Positions 26,117-35,351 of a stretch of DNA of 64,000 nt are shown here, piece by piece. Position numbers and translations under genes: made by a program. Each line of letters begins with the position of its first letter. Position 1 is the stretch's first letter. Source of the DNA: Sulfitobacter marinus (GTDB lineage: Bacteria; Pseudomonadota; Alphaproteobacteria; Rhodobacterales; Rhodobacteraceae). Below the pieces are notes generated by a model. The model ran no database searches, was not told where the DNA came from, and saw only the letters and a program-made list of their open reading frames with translations. The stretch lies in NCBI RefSeq assembly GCF_900116285.1, contig NZ_FPAJ01000002.1:496001-560000 (forward strand). Reading direction: 5' to 3'.

Positions 26117-26199
26117 ATCTGAGGGTGTATTTTTATTGGGATTTGGTGGGAAATTTTGGGCTGAAACCTGAAATACTATATATTGTGCCATTTTTTTTC

Positions 26200-26223
26200 A
26201 TTTGCACAGTATGAGGTGCAAAT
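26200..26223. promoter_or_regulatory. Palindromic operator-like site upstream of the dcw promoter
   Basis: ATTTGCAC-N8-GTGCAAAT, an 8-bp perfect inverted repeat about 80 bp before the TATAGA hexamer. Spacing and symmetry suggest a dimeric regulator; none is identified. Confidence 0.5.
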
Positions 26224-26300
26224 TGGAGTGGGTCGACACCCTACATGTTGTTTTTCAGCCCTGTGTAAAACCATATCCTGTGTCTTTTCCCAAAGAAAAC

Positions 26301-26306
26301 TATAGA
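26301..26306 (+). promoter_or_regulatory. Candidate -10 element of the UpsM/dcw promoter
   Basis: TATAGA, 15-20 bp downstream of a weak -35 (CTGTGT region). It would start a transcript near 26313 that reads into the terminator at 26509 and on into mraZ. Confidence 0.4.
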
Positions 26307-26312
26307 CGCCCA

Positions 26313-26548
26313 TGAATTCCCATGGCATCCCTAGTGCATCGGATGAGAACGAGACAAGGGGCACCAAACGACCCCATCGACCAAATAAAACTCTAGCAGG
26401 TTCATACAGGCACCTCGCTTTCATCAGACCAAGAATCCGGCGCGCGAGCGAGCAGACATCCCCCCAGGTGGCGCGTGCAGTCGGACTTTCCCGCAAAGCG
26501 GGACGGGCGGCGGGTTGATCAGTGGCAGCAGATCAACCCGCCGTTTTT
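26313..26548 (+). ncRNA. UpsM-like small RNA from the mraZ 5' leader
   Basis: About 235 nt between the candidate promoter and a strong intrinsic terminator, with two structured ends (TCCCGC AAA GCGGGA at 26489-26503 and the terminator). In Rhodobacter sphaeroides the abundant sRNA UpsM is made by partial termination in the mraZ leader and links stress to dcw expression. The location and the leader terminator match; sequence homology to UpsM is not tested. The 5' end is inferred. Confidence 0.6.
26509..26548 (+). terminator. Strong leader terminator upstream of mraZ
   Basis: 12-bp perfect stem GGCGGGTTGATC / GATCAACCCGCC, 10-nt loop, then GTTTTT. It is 61 bp upstream of the mraZ GTG and in the same direction, so dcw transcription from any promoter upstream must read through it. 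Confidence 0.9.
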
Positions 26549-26608
26549 ACGCCTACCACAGGGGAAACGAATTTTTGGCGCAAGCGCGCCGTAGCCAGGG
26601 ACAGACAC

Positions 26609-27112
26609 GTGAGCCGCAGGTTCAGAGGCGAAAGCCAACACAAGGTCGATACGAAGGGGCGGGTGTCTATCCCGGCCTCTTTTCGTCGTGTGTTGGAAGC
26701 CGGTGATCCGAATTGGCAAAACGGCGGCACGCCCGAGCTGGTCATCGTCTATGGCGACAGCCGCCGCAGCTATCTTGAATGCTACACCATGCAGGCGATT
26801 GACGAGGTTGATGACAAAATCGACGCGCTGCCGCGTGGATCAATGGAACGCAAGATGTTGCAACGCCTGTTCCACGGTCAGTCTTTCCCGACATCTGTCG
26901 ATGAAACCGGCCGTCTGGTCCTGCCTGCCAAACTGCGCAGCAAAATCGACCTGGAAGGCGAGGCGTTTTTTATCGCTGCCGGTGACACGTTCCAGATTTG
27001 GAAGCCTGAAACCTATGATACCGAGGAAAAAGCCCGCGAAGAAGAATGGCTGGATGAATTGCCAGAAGACTTCGATCCCATGGCCTTTCTGGACGGTAAG
27101 CCGGAGGCCTAA
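26609..27112 (+). CDS. mraZ: Transcriptional regulator MraZ
   Basis: 167 residues with two SpoVT/AbrB-like repeats: [18 protein letters not shown] near residue 12 and the second near [18 protein letters not shown]. MraZ forms a ring and represses its own dcw promoter in other bacteria. The GTG at 26609 is chosen because the family begins [16 protein letters not shown]; the frame extends upstream to 26522, through the terminator, but that part is not homologous to MraZ. rsmH follows after five bases. Confidence 0.95.
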   Translation: MSRRFRGESQHKVDTKGRVSIPASFRRVLEAGDPNWQNGGTPELVIVYGDSRRSYLECYTMQAIDEVDDKIDALPRGSMERKMLQRLFHGQSFPTSVDETGRLVLPAKLRSKIDLEGEAFFIAAGDTFQIWKPETYDTEEKAREEEWLDELPEDFDPMAFLDGKPEA

Positions 27113-27117
27113 GCGAT

Positions 27118-28110
27118 ATGACCGCTGCCTCTGATACCCCCTCAGCCCCCCACACGCCGGTTCTGCTACGCCCCCTTTTGGCAGCAGTTGCCCCTGTCAC
27201 GGGGCGCTGGCTGGATGGCACATTTGGTGCCGGTGGCTATACGCGCGGGTTGATTGACGCAGGTGCGGATCAGGTCATTGCCGTCGACCGCGACCCGCTG
27301 GCGTTCGAGATGGCGCAAAGCTGGGCGGCGGATTACGGCGACAAAATCATCATGCAGCAGGGTGTGTTCTCAAAGATGGACACCTATGCCCAAGATCTTG
27401 ATGGGGTTGTGCTGGATCTGGGCGTCTCGTCGATGCAGCTTGATCTGGCTGAACGCGGCTTTTCCTTCATGCGCGACGGTCCGCTGGACATGCGGATGAG
27501 CCAGAACGGCACGTCAGCCGCCGATATCGTCAATCAGGCCGAAGAAGAAACCATCGCGAATATTCTGTTCCAATACGGCGAAGAACGCGCCAGCCGTCGT
27601 ATTGCCAAGGCGATTGTCCGTGCCCGTGAAGAGGCACCGATTACTACGACACTGCAATTGGCAGGGTTGGTCGAGGGCTGTTTGCCCCGTTCAAAACCTG
27701 GTCAGTCGCACCCTGCGACCCGCAGTTTTCAGGCGCTGCGCATCGCGGTGAATAACGAATATGGCGAATTGTTCGAAGGGCTTATGGCTGCCGAACGCGC
27801 GCTGAAACCCGGCGGGCAACTGGCCGTGGTGACTTTTCATTCGGTCGAGGACCGGATGGTCAAACGCTTCCTTACGGCGCGCGCAGGGGCAGGCGGCAAT
27901 GCCAATCGCTTTGCCCCCGAAGCCGCACCCGTTCCGCCGCAATTCAAAATCCTGAAACGCAAGGCCATCGGGCCAGACGCGCAAGAACTTGAGGAAAACC
28001 CGCGCAGCCGCTCGGCCAAGCTGCGCGTTGCCATTCGCACCGATGCGCCGGCCGGATCGGTTGATGCGAAATCGCTCGGCATGCCCATCGTCAAAGGAAT
28101 ACAGTCATGA
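27118..28110 (+). CDS. rsmH: 16S rRNA (cytosine(1402)-N4)-methyltransferase
   Basis: 330 residues. SAM-dependent N4-methylation of C1402 in the ribosomal P site. N-terminal [10 protein letters not shown], the SAM loop [14 protein letters not shown] near residue 37, and the family motifs [15 protein letters not shown] and [13 protein letters not shown] are present. Normal length. Second gene of the dcw operon; its stop overlaps the ftsL ATG by four bases (ATGA). Confidence 0.97.
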   Translation: MTAASDTPSAPHTPVLLRPLLAAVAPVTGRWLDGTFGAGGYTRGLIDAGADQVIAVDRDPLAFEMAQSWAADYGDKIIMQQGVFSKMDTYAQDLDGVVLDLGVSSMQLDLAERGFSFMRDGPLDMRMSQNGTSAADIVNQAEEETIANILFQYGEERASRRIAKAIVRAREEAPITTTLQLAGLVEGCLPRSKPGQSHPATRSFQALRIAVNNEYGELFEGLMAAERALKPGGQLAVVTFHSVEDRMVKRFLTARAGAGGNANRFAPEAAPVPPQFKILKRKAIGPDAQELEENPRSRSAKLRVAIRTDAPAGSVDAKSLGMPIVKGIQS

Positions 28111-28460
28111 GAGCCGTTCTGTATGTTCTGACCACCTTGTCGGTTATCGGCCTCGCCTTTTGGGCCTACCGTGAAAACTATGCCACGCAGCAAGCGCTGA
28201 GCGATACGGACCAGCTGCGTCAGGATATCCGTCAGGCCCATAGCAGGCTGGCCGTATTGCGCGCCGAATGGGCCTATCTGAACCGGCCAGAGCGTCTGCG
28301 CGATCTGTCCGAGCTGAACTTTGACCGGCTGGGCCTGTTGCCGCTGCATCCCGACCAGTTTGGCGCAATTGATCAGGTCGGCTATCCGCCGCTGCCCGAA
28401 CTACCGCTGTTTGAAATCACCCAAGGCGTCGATGTGTCCACGATGGAGGCCACAGAATGA
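28107..28460 (+). CDS. ftsL: Cell division protein FtsL
   Basis: A 117-residue bitopic protein: short N-terminus, one transmembrane helix (residues 4-20), a periplasmic coiled coil with [20 protein letters not shown], and the FtsL/DivIC-type [17 protein letters not shown] segment. It bridges FtsQ-FtsB and FtsW-FtsI in the divisome. Sequence is poorly conserved in this family; position between rsmH and ftsI and topology make the call secure. Overlaps both neighbours by four bases. Confidence 0.93.
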   Translation: MRAVLYVLTTLSVIGLAFWAYRENYATQQALSDTDQLRQDIRQAHSRLAVLRAEWAYLNRPERLRDLSELNFDRLGLLPLHPDQFGAIDQVGYPPLPELPLFEITQGVDVSTMEATE

Positions 28461-30244
28461 TCCGCACCCCGCTGCGTCCACTGGCCCGCATTCTTGAGGC
28501 CCGCCAAAAGGGCGAAAATCCCGACGCGATTGAACGTGAAAATACCCGTATCCGTCACGAGCAGATGCGCGACAGCGCCCGCCAGCGTGCCGAAGGGCGG
28601 TTGCTGGTGCTGGGTGTGTTCTTTTTCTGCGCCTTTACTGTGGTGGGTGCGCGCATGGGCGTTATGGCGACGACCGACCCGACAGAGCCACGCGCGGCGG
28701 CCCCCGGTTCCGTGATCTCGGCCACCCGTGCCGATATCGTTGATCGCAACGGCAACCTGCTGGCCACGAATTTTGAAACCCACGCTCTTTACGCGCAGCC
28801 GCATCACATGATTGACCCCGAACGGGCCGCCAGCAAGCTGATGAACGTGTTCCCTGATCTGGATCACGATCGTCTGGTGCGTGACTTTACTGGCAAGCGT
28901 AAGTTCCTTTGGATCAAAAAGAAAATCAGCCCAGAACAAATGCAAGCCGTGCATGAAATCGGCGAGCCGGGTCTGCTTTTTGCCCCGCGCGATATGCGTC
29001 TTTATCCGAATGGCCCTCTGGCCGCGCATATCATGGGCGGTGCCAGCTTTGGCAAAGAGGGCGTACACGGTGCCGAGGTGATTGGCGTTGCGGGTGCGGA
29101 AAAATACTTTGACGATTATCTGCGCGACCCTGCAAATGGGAACAAGCCGCTGGAGCTGTCGCTGGATATGACGGTGCAAGCCGCGTCCGAGCGTATTTTG
29201 TATGGTGGTATGAAACTGATGAACGCCAAGGGGGCGACATCAGTCTTGATGGACGTGCATACCGGCGAGGTGATCAGCGCCGTGTCCTTGCCCTCGTTCG
29301 ATCCAAATGATCGCCCGCATGCGGCTGTTACCGGGGATGCGTCGGACAGCCCGCTGTTTAACCGCTCGGTCCAAGGGGTGTACGAGCTGGGATCAGTGTT
29401 CAAGATTTTCCCTGCTGCTCAGGCCATTGATCTGGGGCTGGTGACGGCGGACACGGTGATTGATACCGCCGGTCCGATGAAAGTCAGCGGTTTCCGGATC
29501 GGTGAGTTCCAGAATAAAAACTATGGCGAACAGACGGTTACCGGTATCATTGTGAACAGTTCGAACCGGGGTTCGGGGCGTCTGGCCATGCAGATCGGCG
29601 CAGAACGGCAGCAGGCATTCCTCAAAAGCCTCGGCTTCTTTGAACCCACCCCATTCGAGATCGTCGAAGCTTCGGGCGGCAAGCCATTGCTGCCCAAGCG
29701 GTGGGAAGAGCTCAGCACCGTCACGATTTCTTATGGGCATGGCTTGTCTTCCAGCCCGATGCATCTTGCGGCTGGATATTCGACAATCGCAAATGGCGGC
29801 CGCAAAATCGTGCCGACCTTGCTGAAACAAAACGGCCCCAAACTGGGCGAAAGGGTGATGTCCGAAGGTGCCGCAGCTGACGCCCGGATGATGTTGCGCG
29901 CCGTTGTGACCGAAGGCACGGCCAGCTTTGGCGAGGTGCCCGGCTATCACGTGGGCGGCAAGACCGGCACGGCGGATAAACCCGGCCCCCGTGGTGGATA
30001 TCTGGAAGACAAGGTGATCAACACCTTTGCCAGCATGTTTCCCGCCCATGACCCCAAATATGTGTTGATCGTGACCTTGGACGAGCCTGTTGAAACATCC
30101 GGCGAGGAACCGCGCCGTACGGCGGGTTGGACGGCTGTGCCCGTCGCCGCCGAGATGATCCGCCGGATCGCGCCCTTGTTGGGGCTTCGACCAACTGTTG
30201 AACCGGGCAGCGCCGCTGATATAACGCTGTCGAGCAGCAATTGA
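28457..30244 (+). CDS. ftsI: Division-specific peptidoglycan transpeptidase FtsI (PBP3)
   Basis: 595 residues. N-terminal helix near residues 48-65, pedestal domain with the conserved RADIVDRNG, and the transpeptidase domain with the catalytic tetrad SVFK (in YELGSVFKIF near 315), the SSN triad near 365 and KTGTAD near 500. Cross-links septal peptidoglycan in the periplasm with FtsW. Start overlaps the ftsL stop. In the centre of the dcw operon; no anomaly seen. Confidence 0.97.
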   Translation: MIRTPLRPLARILEARQKGENPDAIERENTRIRHEQMRDSARQRAEGRLLVLGVFFFCAFTVVGARMGVMATTDPTEPRAAAPGSVISATRADIVDRNGNLLATNFETHALYAQPHHMIDPERAASKLMNVFPDLDHDRLVRDFTGKRKFLWIKKKISPEQMQAVHEIGEPGLLFAPRDMRLYPNGPLAAHIMGGASFGKEGVHGAEVIGVAGAEKYFDDYLRDPANGNKPLELSLDMTVQAASERILYGGMKLMNAKGATSVLMDVHTGEVISAVSLPSFDPNDRPHAAVTGDASDSPLFNRSVQGVYELGSVFKIFPAAQAIDLGLVTADTVIDTAGPMKVSGFRIGEFQNKNYGEQTVTGIIVNSSNRGSGRLAMQIGAERQQAFLKSLGFFEPTPFEIVEASGGKPLLPKRWEELSTVTISYGHGLSSSPMHLAAGYSTIANGGRKIVPTLLKQNGPKLGERVMSEGAAADARMMLRAVVTEGTASFGEVPGYHVGGKTGTADKPGPRGGYLEDKVINTFASMFPAHDPKYVLIVTLDEPVETSGEEPRRTAGWTAVPVAAEMIRRIAPLLGLRPTVEPGSAADITLSSSN

Positions 30245-30261
30245 TAAAAAGAGCGTCCCCC

Positions 30262-31743
30262 ATGGGCACACAGGCCGTCCCCCTTTCTTCGCTTGGTCTG
30301 ACCGCAAGGGGAGAGGCAAATCCGACGATCACGGGCATCGCCGTGGACAGCCGCCTGGTAAAAGACGGATATTTGTTTGCCGCCATGCCGGGCAGCACAG
30401 TACACGGGGCCGAGTTTATTCAATATGCGTTGCGCATGGGTGCTGCTGCGGTGTTGACTGATGCCAAAGGTGCGGCACTTGCCGCCGATGTGCTGGCCGA
30501 TACCGGCACCGCAGTGGTGGTTACTGATGCCCCGCGCGAGGCGCTGTCGCGCTCTGCCGCGCTGTGGTTCGGCGCACAGCCTGCCACGATGATCGCGGTG
30601 ACTGGTACGAATGGCAAAACATCCGTGAGTACTTTTGTCCGCCAGATCTGGATTGAAATGGGATTGCAGGCCGTGAACCTTGGCACAACGGGTGTCGAGG
30701 GCGCATGGACCGCGCCGCTGGCCCATACGACGCCTGAACCGATCACTTTGCACCGCGCCTTGGCCGAAGCAGCGGCGAACGGCATCACCCATGCCGCGAT
30801 GGAGGCGTCGAGCCACGGGTTGGACCAGCGCCGCCTTGACGGCGTCACGCTGAAAGCGGCGGGGTTTACAAATTTCACGCAGGATCATCTGGACTATCAC
30901 GAGACATTCGAGGCGTATTTCGACGCCAAAGCCGGGTTGTTCTCGCGGGTGTTGCCTGAAGATGGCACAGCGGTCATCAACATTGATGATCCCAAAGGCG
31001 TTGATATGGCCGCTATTGCCCGTGCGCGCGGCTGTGAGGTCATTAGCGTAGGACGGGACGGCGGCGATCTGCATCTGACGGGGCAGCGTTTTGACGCAAC
31101 CGGGCAGGATTTGCGGTTCGACTGGCGCGGTAAGACCTATCAAAAGCGGCTGAACCTGATTGGCGGGTTTCAGGCCGATAACATTTTGCTGGCGGCGGGG
31201 TTGGTTATTGCGTGCGGCGCGGAGCCTGCGGATGTGTTCGACACGATCCCGCATCTGACCACCGTGCGCGGCCGGATGCAGTTGGCCGCGACACGCGATA
31301 ATGGCGGCGCTGTATTTGTCGATTACGCCCATACGCCCGATGCCATCGCCACGGCGCTTCAGGCGATGCGCCCGCATGTGATGGGCCGTTTGGTGGCGAT
31401 TGTGGGCGCAGGCGGCGACCGTGACACGACCAAACGCCCCTTGATGGGGCAGGCGGCGGCGGAACATGCCGATCTGGTCTTTGTGACCGACGATAACCCA
31501 CGCTCGGAAGATCCGGCGCTGATCCGTGCGGCCGTCATGACCGGCGCGCCGGACGCGACCGAAGTCAGCGACCGCGCCGAGGCGATCTTGCGCGGGATTG
31601 ATGCCATTGGCCCCGGTGACGCGTTGCTGATCGCGGGCAAGGGCCATGAAACCGGGCAGATCATCGGCGACGATGTCTTGCCCTTTGATGATGTGGAACA
31701 GGCCAGCGTTGCCGTTGCAGCACTGGACGGGAGACTGACATGA
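30262..31743 (+). CDS. murE: UDP-MurNAc-tripeptide synthetase (meso-DAP-adding)
   Basis: Adds the third stem-peptide residue. 493 residues from ATG 30262; a TTG at 30241 overlapping the ftsI stop is the alternative start. ATP-binding VTGTNGKTSVSTFV, central ligase motifs with SSHGLDQRRLDGV, and the substrate-selecting DDNPRSEDP near residue 410, whose DNPR motif marks meso-diaminopimelate rather than lysine enzymes. AGKGHETGQ closes the C-terminal domain. Its stop overlaps the murF ATG. Confidence 0.97.
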   Translation: MGTQAVPLSSLGLTARGEANPTITGIAVDSRLVKDGYLFAAMPGSTVHGAEFIQYALRMGAAAVLTDAKGAALAADVLADTGTAVVVTDAPREALSRSAALWFGAQPATMIAVTGTNGKTSVSTFVRQIWIEMGLQAVNLGTTGVEGAWTAPLAHTTPEPITLHRALAEAAANGITHAAMEASSHGLDQRRLDGVTLKAAGFTNFTQDHLDYHETFEAYFDAKAGLFSRVLPEDGTAVINIDDPKGVDMAAIARARGCEVISVGRDGGDLHLTGQRFDATGQDLRFDWRGKTYQKRLNLIGGFQADNILLAAGLVIACGAEPADVFDTIPHLTTVRGRMQLAATRDNGGAVFVDYAHTPDAIATALQAMRPHVMGRLVAIVGAGGDRDTTKRPLMGQAAAEHADLVFVTDDNPRSEDPALIRAAVMTGAPDATEVSDRAEAILRGIDAIGPGDALLIAGKGHETGQIIGDDVLPFDDVEQASVAVAALDGRLT

Positions 31744-33176
31744 GCTTGTGGACTGCAGCAGAGGCGGCAAAAGCCACCGGAGGCCGCGCGATTGGCGACT
31801 GGGTTTGTGATGGCGTGTCTATTGATACCCGCACCATCCAAACAGGAGATCTGTTCGTCGCACTCAAAGATGTGCGCGACGGCCATGACTTTGTGGCAAT
31901 GGCGCTGGAAAAGGGCGCAGGGGCGGCGCTTGTCAGCCATGTGCCGGAAGGCGTTGCAGATGATGCGCCCTTGCTGATCGTCGATGATGTGCTGCAGGGG
32001 CTTGAGGCGCTTGGGGCCGCGGCCCGCGCCCGCACACAGGCCAAAGTGGTCGCAGTGACGGGCAGCGTTGGCAAGACCTCGACCAAGGAAATGCTGCTGG
32101 CAATTTTCGCCGATCAGGGGCGGGCACATGCGTCCGTTGACAGCTACAATAATCACTGGGGCGTGCCGCTGACATTGGCGCGGATGCCCGCTGATACCGA
32201 ATTTGCCGTGATCGAGATCGGGATGAACCACCCCGGCGAAATCTCTCCGCTGGCGATCTTGACCAAGCCGGACGTGGCGATGGTGACGACGGTCGCTGCC
32301 GTACATTTAGAGGCATTCGATGACGTCGCAGGTATTGCCGTTGAAAAAGCGGCGATTTTCGATGGGTTGGCGCCGGGCGGTGTGGCCGTGATTAATGCCG
32401 ACATCGAACATGCGGCGATCTTGATGGCCAAAGCCGTAGATTGCCGTCTGCGCGAGGTCGAATTCGGAGAGCATGGTTTCCAGTTCAAATTGCAAAACGT
32501 GCAGGTCCAAGGCGATGTGACAGTCGTGCAAGCGGATGCCGATGGCACCCCGCTGCTGTTCAAGATCGGCACGCCGGGGCGGCATTTTGCGATGAACGCC
32601 TTGGGCGCGCTGGCTGCAGCACAGGCGATGGGGGCCGATCTGGCACTGGCGGCGGTGTCCTTGGGGCGTTGGACGCCCTACAAGGGGCGCGGCGTGCGCG
32701 AGGTGATCCACCTTGACCCGGTCGAGTTTCACATGACGCTGAGCCTGATCGACGACAGCTATAACGCCAACCCCACATCGATGGCCGCAGCACTTGAGGT
32801 GTTGGCCGCATCAGAAGTGACCCATGACATTGGCCGTGTCAGCAAGGGCCGGCGGATCGCATATCTGGGCGATATGAAGGAATTGGGCAGTGACGAGATC
32901 GCACTACACGCCGGATTGGCCCATCTCGACGCGACCAAGAAACTGGACGTCATTCATTGTGTGGGGCCGTTGATGCGGTCGCTATATGATCTGATCCCCG
33001 CGCATCAGCGGGGCGAATGGGCCGAGACATCGGCGGAGTTGCTACCCGGATTGGCAAGCCATCTGGACAGTGGTGATGTGGTGCTGGCCAAGGGGTCATT
33101 GTCTATGAGACTGGGCCTGATCGTTGACGCGATCCGTAAAATGGGCCATCCGGAGCCGAATAAAGAACAGGGCTAA
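31740..33176 (+). CDS. murF: UDP-MurNAc-pentapeptide synthetase (D-Ala-D-Ala-adding)
   Basis: 478 residues of the Mur ligase fold: N-terminal uridine-binding domain (GVSIDTRTIQTGDLFVALKD, near residue 25), ATP-binding VTGSVGKTSTKEML near 105, ENHP-type EIGMNHPGEIS near 160, and DDSYNANPTSM near 340. Adds D-alanyl-D-alanine made by Ddl (encoded later in the cluster). It overlaps murE by four bases; mraY follows after 32 bp with its own SD (GAGGAG). Confidence 0.97.
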   Translation: MSLWTAAEAAKATGGRAIGDWVCDGVSIDTRTIQTGDLFVALKDVRDGHDFVAMALEKGAGAALVSHVPEGVADDAPLLIVDDVLQGLEALGAAARARTQAKVVAVTGSVGKTSTKEMLLAIFADQGRAHASVDSYNNHWGVPLTLARMPADTEFAVIEIGMNHPGEISPLAILTKPDVAMVTTVAAVHLEAFDDVAGIAVEKAAIFDGLAPGGVAVINADIEHAAILMAKAVDCRLREVEFGEHGFQFKLQNVQVQGDVTVVQADADGTPLLFKIGTPGRHFAMNALGALAAAQAMGADLALAAVSLGRWTPYKGRGVREVIHLDPVEFHMTLSLIDDSYNANPTSMAAALEVLAASEVTHDIGRVSKGRRIAYLGDMKELGSDEIALHAGLAHLDATKKLDVIHCVGPLMRSLYDLIPAHQRGEWAETSAELLPGLASHLDSGDVVLAKGSLSMRLGLIVDAIRKMGHPEPNKEQG

Positions 33177-33208
33177 AGCCCATAATAATTTGAGTGAGGA
33201 GACGCATA

Positions 33209-34291
33209 ATGCTCTATTGGTTGACCCTGCTGTCGGACGGCGGCGATTTCTTCAACCTTTTCCGCTACATCACGTTTCGGGCGGGTGGCGCATTTATGAC
33301 AGCGTTGATCTTCGGGTTCCTGTTCGGCAAGCCGCTGATTTCGGTGTTGCGCAGACATCAGGGCAAGGGACAGCCGATCCGCAATGACGGCCCCGAGGGG
33401 CATTTCGTCAAGGCGGGCACACCGACCATGGGGGGGTTGCTGATCGTGGGCGCACTGCTGACGTCGACCCTGCTATGGGCGCGGCTCGACAATCCCTTTG
33501 TCTGGATGATCCTGTTCGTCACCGTCAGCTTTGCCGCGATAGGATTTGCGGATGATTACGCCAAGGTCAGCAAGCAGACCGTGGCGGGTGTTTCAAGCAA
33601 GCTGCGCCTTTTGTTGGGCCTTATCATTGCGGGGATCGCCGCATTCTGGGCCGCGCAGTACCATCCTGCGGATTTGCAAAACCAGCTGGCGTTGCCGGTG
33701 TTCAAGGATACACTGATCAACCTTGGCTATCTGTTTATCCCGTTTTCAATAATCGTGATCGTTGGGTCTGCCAATGCGGTGAACCTGACCGATGGTCTGG
33801 ACGGGCTGGCGATTATGCCGGTGATGATCGCAGCTGGGGCGTTGGGCGTGATTGCCTATGCCGTGGGCCGGGTCGATTTCACCGAATATTTGGATGTGCA
33901 TTATGTGCCGGGCACGGGCGAGATCCTGATCTTTACCGCTGGCATCTTTGGCGGGGGCCTTGGGTTTTTGTGGTATAATGCACCGCCTGCGGCCGTGTTT
34001 ATGGGCGACACCGGATCGCTGGCCTTGGGCGGTGCCTTGGGTGCGATTGCGGTTGCCACCAAGCACGAGTTGGTGCTGGCCATTGTAGGCGGTTTGTTCG
34101 TGGTCGAGGCCCTGTCGGTGATCATCCAGGTGCTGTATTTCAAACGCACCGGCAAGCGGGTTTTCCTCATGGCCCCGATCCATCACCACTATGAGAAAAA
34201 GGGCTGGGCCGAGCCGCAGATCGTGATCCGGTTCTGGATCATCTCGTTGATACTGGCGATGATCGGTTTGGCGACCTTGAAAGTGCGCTAG
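33209..34291 (+). CDS. mraY: Phospho-N-acetylmuramoyl-pentapeptide transferase
   Basis: 360-residue integral membrane enzyme making lipid I from UDP-MurNAc-pentapeptide and undecaprenyl phosphate. The catalytic DD pair is in [11 protein letters not shown] near residue 115, [10 protein letters not shown] near 193, and the HHHYEKKGW motif near 325; about ten transmembrane segments. The ATG at 33209 has SD GAGGAG; a start 15 bp earlier is less likely. Next on the same strand is murD, but glsA intervenes on the other strand. Confidence 0.97.
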   Translation: MLYWLTLLSDGGDFFNLFRYITFRAGGAFMTALIFGFLFGKPLISVLRRHQGKGQPIRNDGPEGHFVKAGTPTMGGLLIVGALLTSTLLWARLDNPFVWMILFVTVSFAAIGFADDYAKVSKQTVAGVSSKLRLLLGLIIAGIAAFWAAQYHPADLQNQLALPVFKDTLINLGYLFIPFSIIVIVGSANAVNLTDGLDGLAIMPVMIAAGALGVIAYAVGRVDFTEYLDVHYVPGTGEILIFTAGIFGGGLGFLWYNAPPAAVFMGDTGSLALGGALGAIAVATKHELVLAIVGGLFVVEALSVIIQVLYFKRTGKRVFLMAPIHHHYEKKGWAEPQIVIRFWIISLILAMIGLATLKVR

Positions 34292-34323
34292 GCGCAGGCC
34301 GGTCGTATGTTTCAAAGGGGAAG

Positions 34324-34384
34324 AGGGGGCCAGCCCCCATCGGCCTTTGGCCGATCCCCCCGGAGTTTATCTGGCAAAATGAAA
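34324..34384. repeat. Structured intergenic repeat between mraY and glsA
   Basis: Two hairpins and a tail: GGGGGC-CA-GCCCCC, then ATCGGCC-TTT-GGCCGAT, then CCCCCCGG and AGTTTATCTGGCAAAATGAA. A structural relative is at 36755-36813, where the second stem has a different, still self-complementary sequence. It sits between two convergent genes and may act as a bidirectional terminator. Confidence 0.75.
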
Positions 34385-34389
34385 CGGTG

Positions 34390-35301
34390 TTAGAAGATGG
34401 ACCAGCCCATGTCGCGCGCAAGGCTGGCCATGGCTTCGGTGCCCTTTTTCGAATTGCCATAGCGGTTGAGACCCGGTGACCAGACCGCGACGCTGGCGAC
34501 GCCGGGCACAATGGCAAGGATGCCGCCGCCCACGCCTGATTTGGCGGGCAAGCCCACGCGGTAGGCAAAATCGCCGGAGCCATCGTAATGCCCGCAGGTG
34601 AGCATCAGTGCGTTCAGCCGCCGGATGCGTGGCGGCCGGATCAGCCGGGGCAGTTTCGTTGTTTCGATCAGAAACCGTCCGGACATGGCAAGCTGGCGGG
34701 CTGACATCTCGATGGCGCAGTGGTGGAAATAGGTGCCGAGGGTTTTGTTCGGCGTGTTATTGAGATTGCCACAGGACGCAAGGAAATGCGCCAGCGCGAA
34801 ATTGCGGTGGCCATGGGATTTTTCGGAGCGGGCGACCACATCGTTGATGTGGATATTTTCATCGCCGGCGGCGGCGCGGATGAACTGGAGAATTTCGGCC
34901 AGGGCCTCTCGGGGGAGGCGGCCGGTGAGGATTTCATCGGTGGTGACAATCGCGCCTGCGTTGATGAAAGGATTGCGCGGACGTCCGTTTTCCTGTTCGA
35001 GCTGAACGATGGAATTGAACGCTTTGCCTGAGGGTTCGCGTCCAACGCGCCGCCACAGCTGATCGCCTGAGCGGCCCAAGGCAATGGCGAGGGTGAACAC
35101 CTTGGTGATCGATTGCACAGAAAACGGCGTTTCTGCATCGCCTGCGGTAAACACCTCGCCATCTGCCGTGGTGACGGCGATGCCAAACTGCGCGGGGTCG
35201 ATATGTGCGAGCTCAGGGATATAGCTGGCCACAGCGCCCCAGTCATCATCGCGGCGCATGTCATCGTTGAGCTGGGACAGAATATCTGGCAGAGGGGACA
35301 T
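34390..35301 (-). CDS. glsA: Glutaminase
   Basis: 303-residue serine-dependent beta-lactamase-fold glutaminase (L-glutamine to L-glutamate and ammonia). The catalytic Ser-x-x-Lys is in [10 protein letters not shown] near residue 65; [24 protein letters not shown] (near 95, with the conserved N and Y/K neighbourhood) and [12 protein letters not shown] near the C-terminus are also typical. It stands on the opposite strand between mraY and murD, where most dcw clusters have nothing. No regulatory site is clear in the 50 bp separating its start from murD. Confidence 0.95.
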   Translation of the reverse strand: MSPLPDILSQLNDDMRRDDDWGAVASYIPELAHIDPAQFGIAVTTADGEVFTAGDAETPFSVQSITKVFTLAIALGRSGDQLWRRVGREPSGKAFNSIVQLEQENGRPRNPFINAGAIVTTDEILTGRLPREALAEILQFIRAAAGDENIHINDVVARSEKSHGHRNFALAHFLASCGNLNNTPNKTLGTYFHHCAIEMSARQLAMSGRFLIETTKLPRLIRPPRIRRLNALMLTCGHYDGSGDFAYRVGLPAKSGVGGGILAIVPGVASVAVWSPGLNRYGNSKKGTEAMASLARDMGWSIF

Positions 35302-35351
35302 GTCAGGCTCCTAGGGCGCATTCAAGGAGCATCGCTAGCAGGAGATCGGGC

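Larger units (their letters stand above)
25740..26312. other. AT-rich control region ahead of the dcw cluster
   Basis: About 570 bp, clearly richer in A+T than the rest of the window, with no believable gene. It holds a DnaA box (26108-26116), an 8-bp inverted repeat (26200-26223) and a -10-like hexamer (26301-26306), and possibly TTGTCC-17-TAAACA near 26074. The divergent gene to its left is the secreted protein. Confidence 0.55.

Noticed and set aside
25955-26191. 78-codon minus-strand frame upstream of mraZ
   Set aside because: No SD, no family resemblance, and located in AT-rich regulatory DNA.
26470-26503. RNase P RNA suggested by GGGAAAGTCCG on the minus strand
   Set aside because: Only the short CR-I-like string fits; the remaining conserved regions of class A RNase P RNA are absent nearby.
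26313-26608. Extension of MraZ upstream to 26522
   Set aside because: The extra 29 codons cross the terminator loop and do not resemble MraZ; GTG at 26609 gives the family N-terminus.
29947-31770. 607-codon open frame antisense to ftsI/murE, and a similar 508-codon one antisense to ftsZ (46774-48300)
   Set aside because: Both are shadows of strongly coding GC-rich genes on the plus strand; low-complexity translation, no SD or family match.
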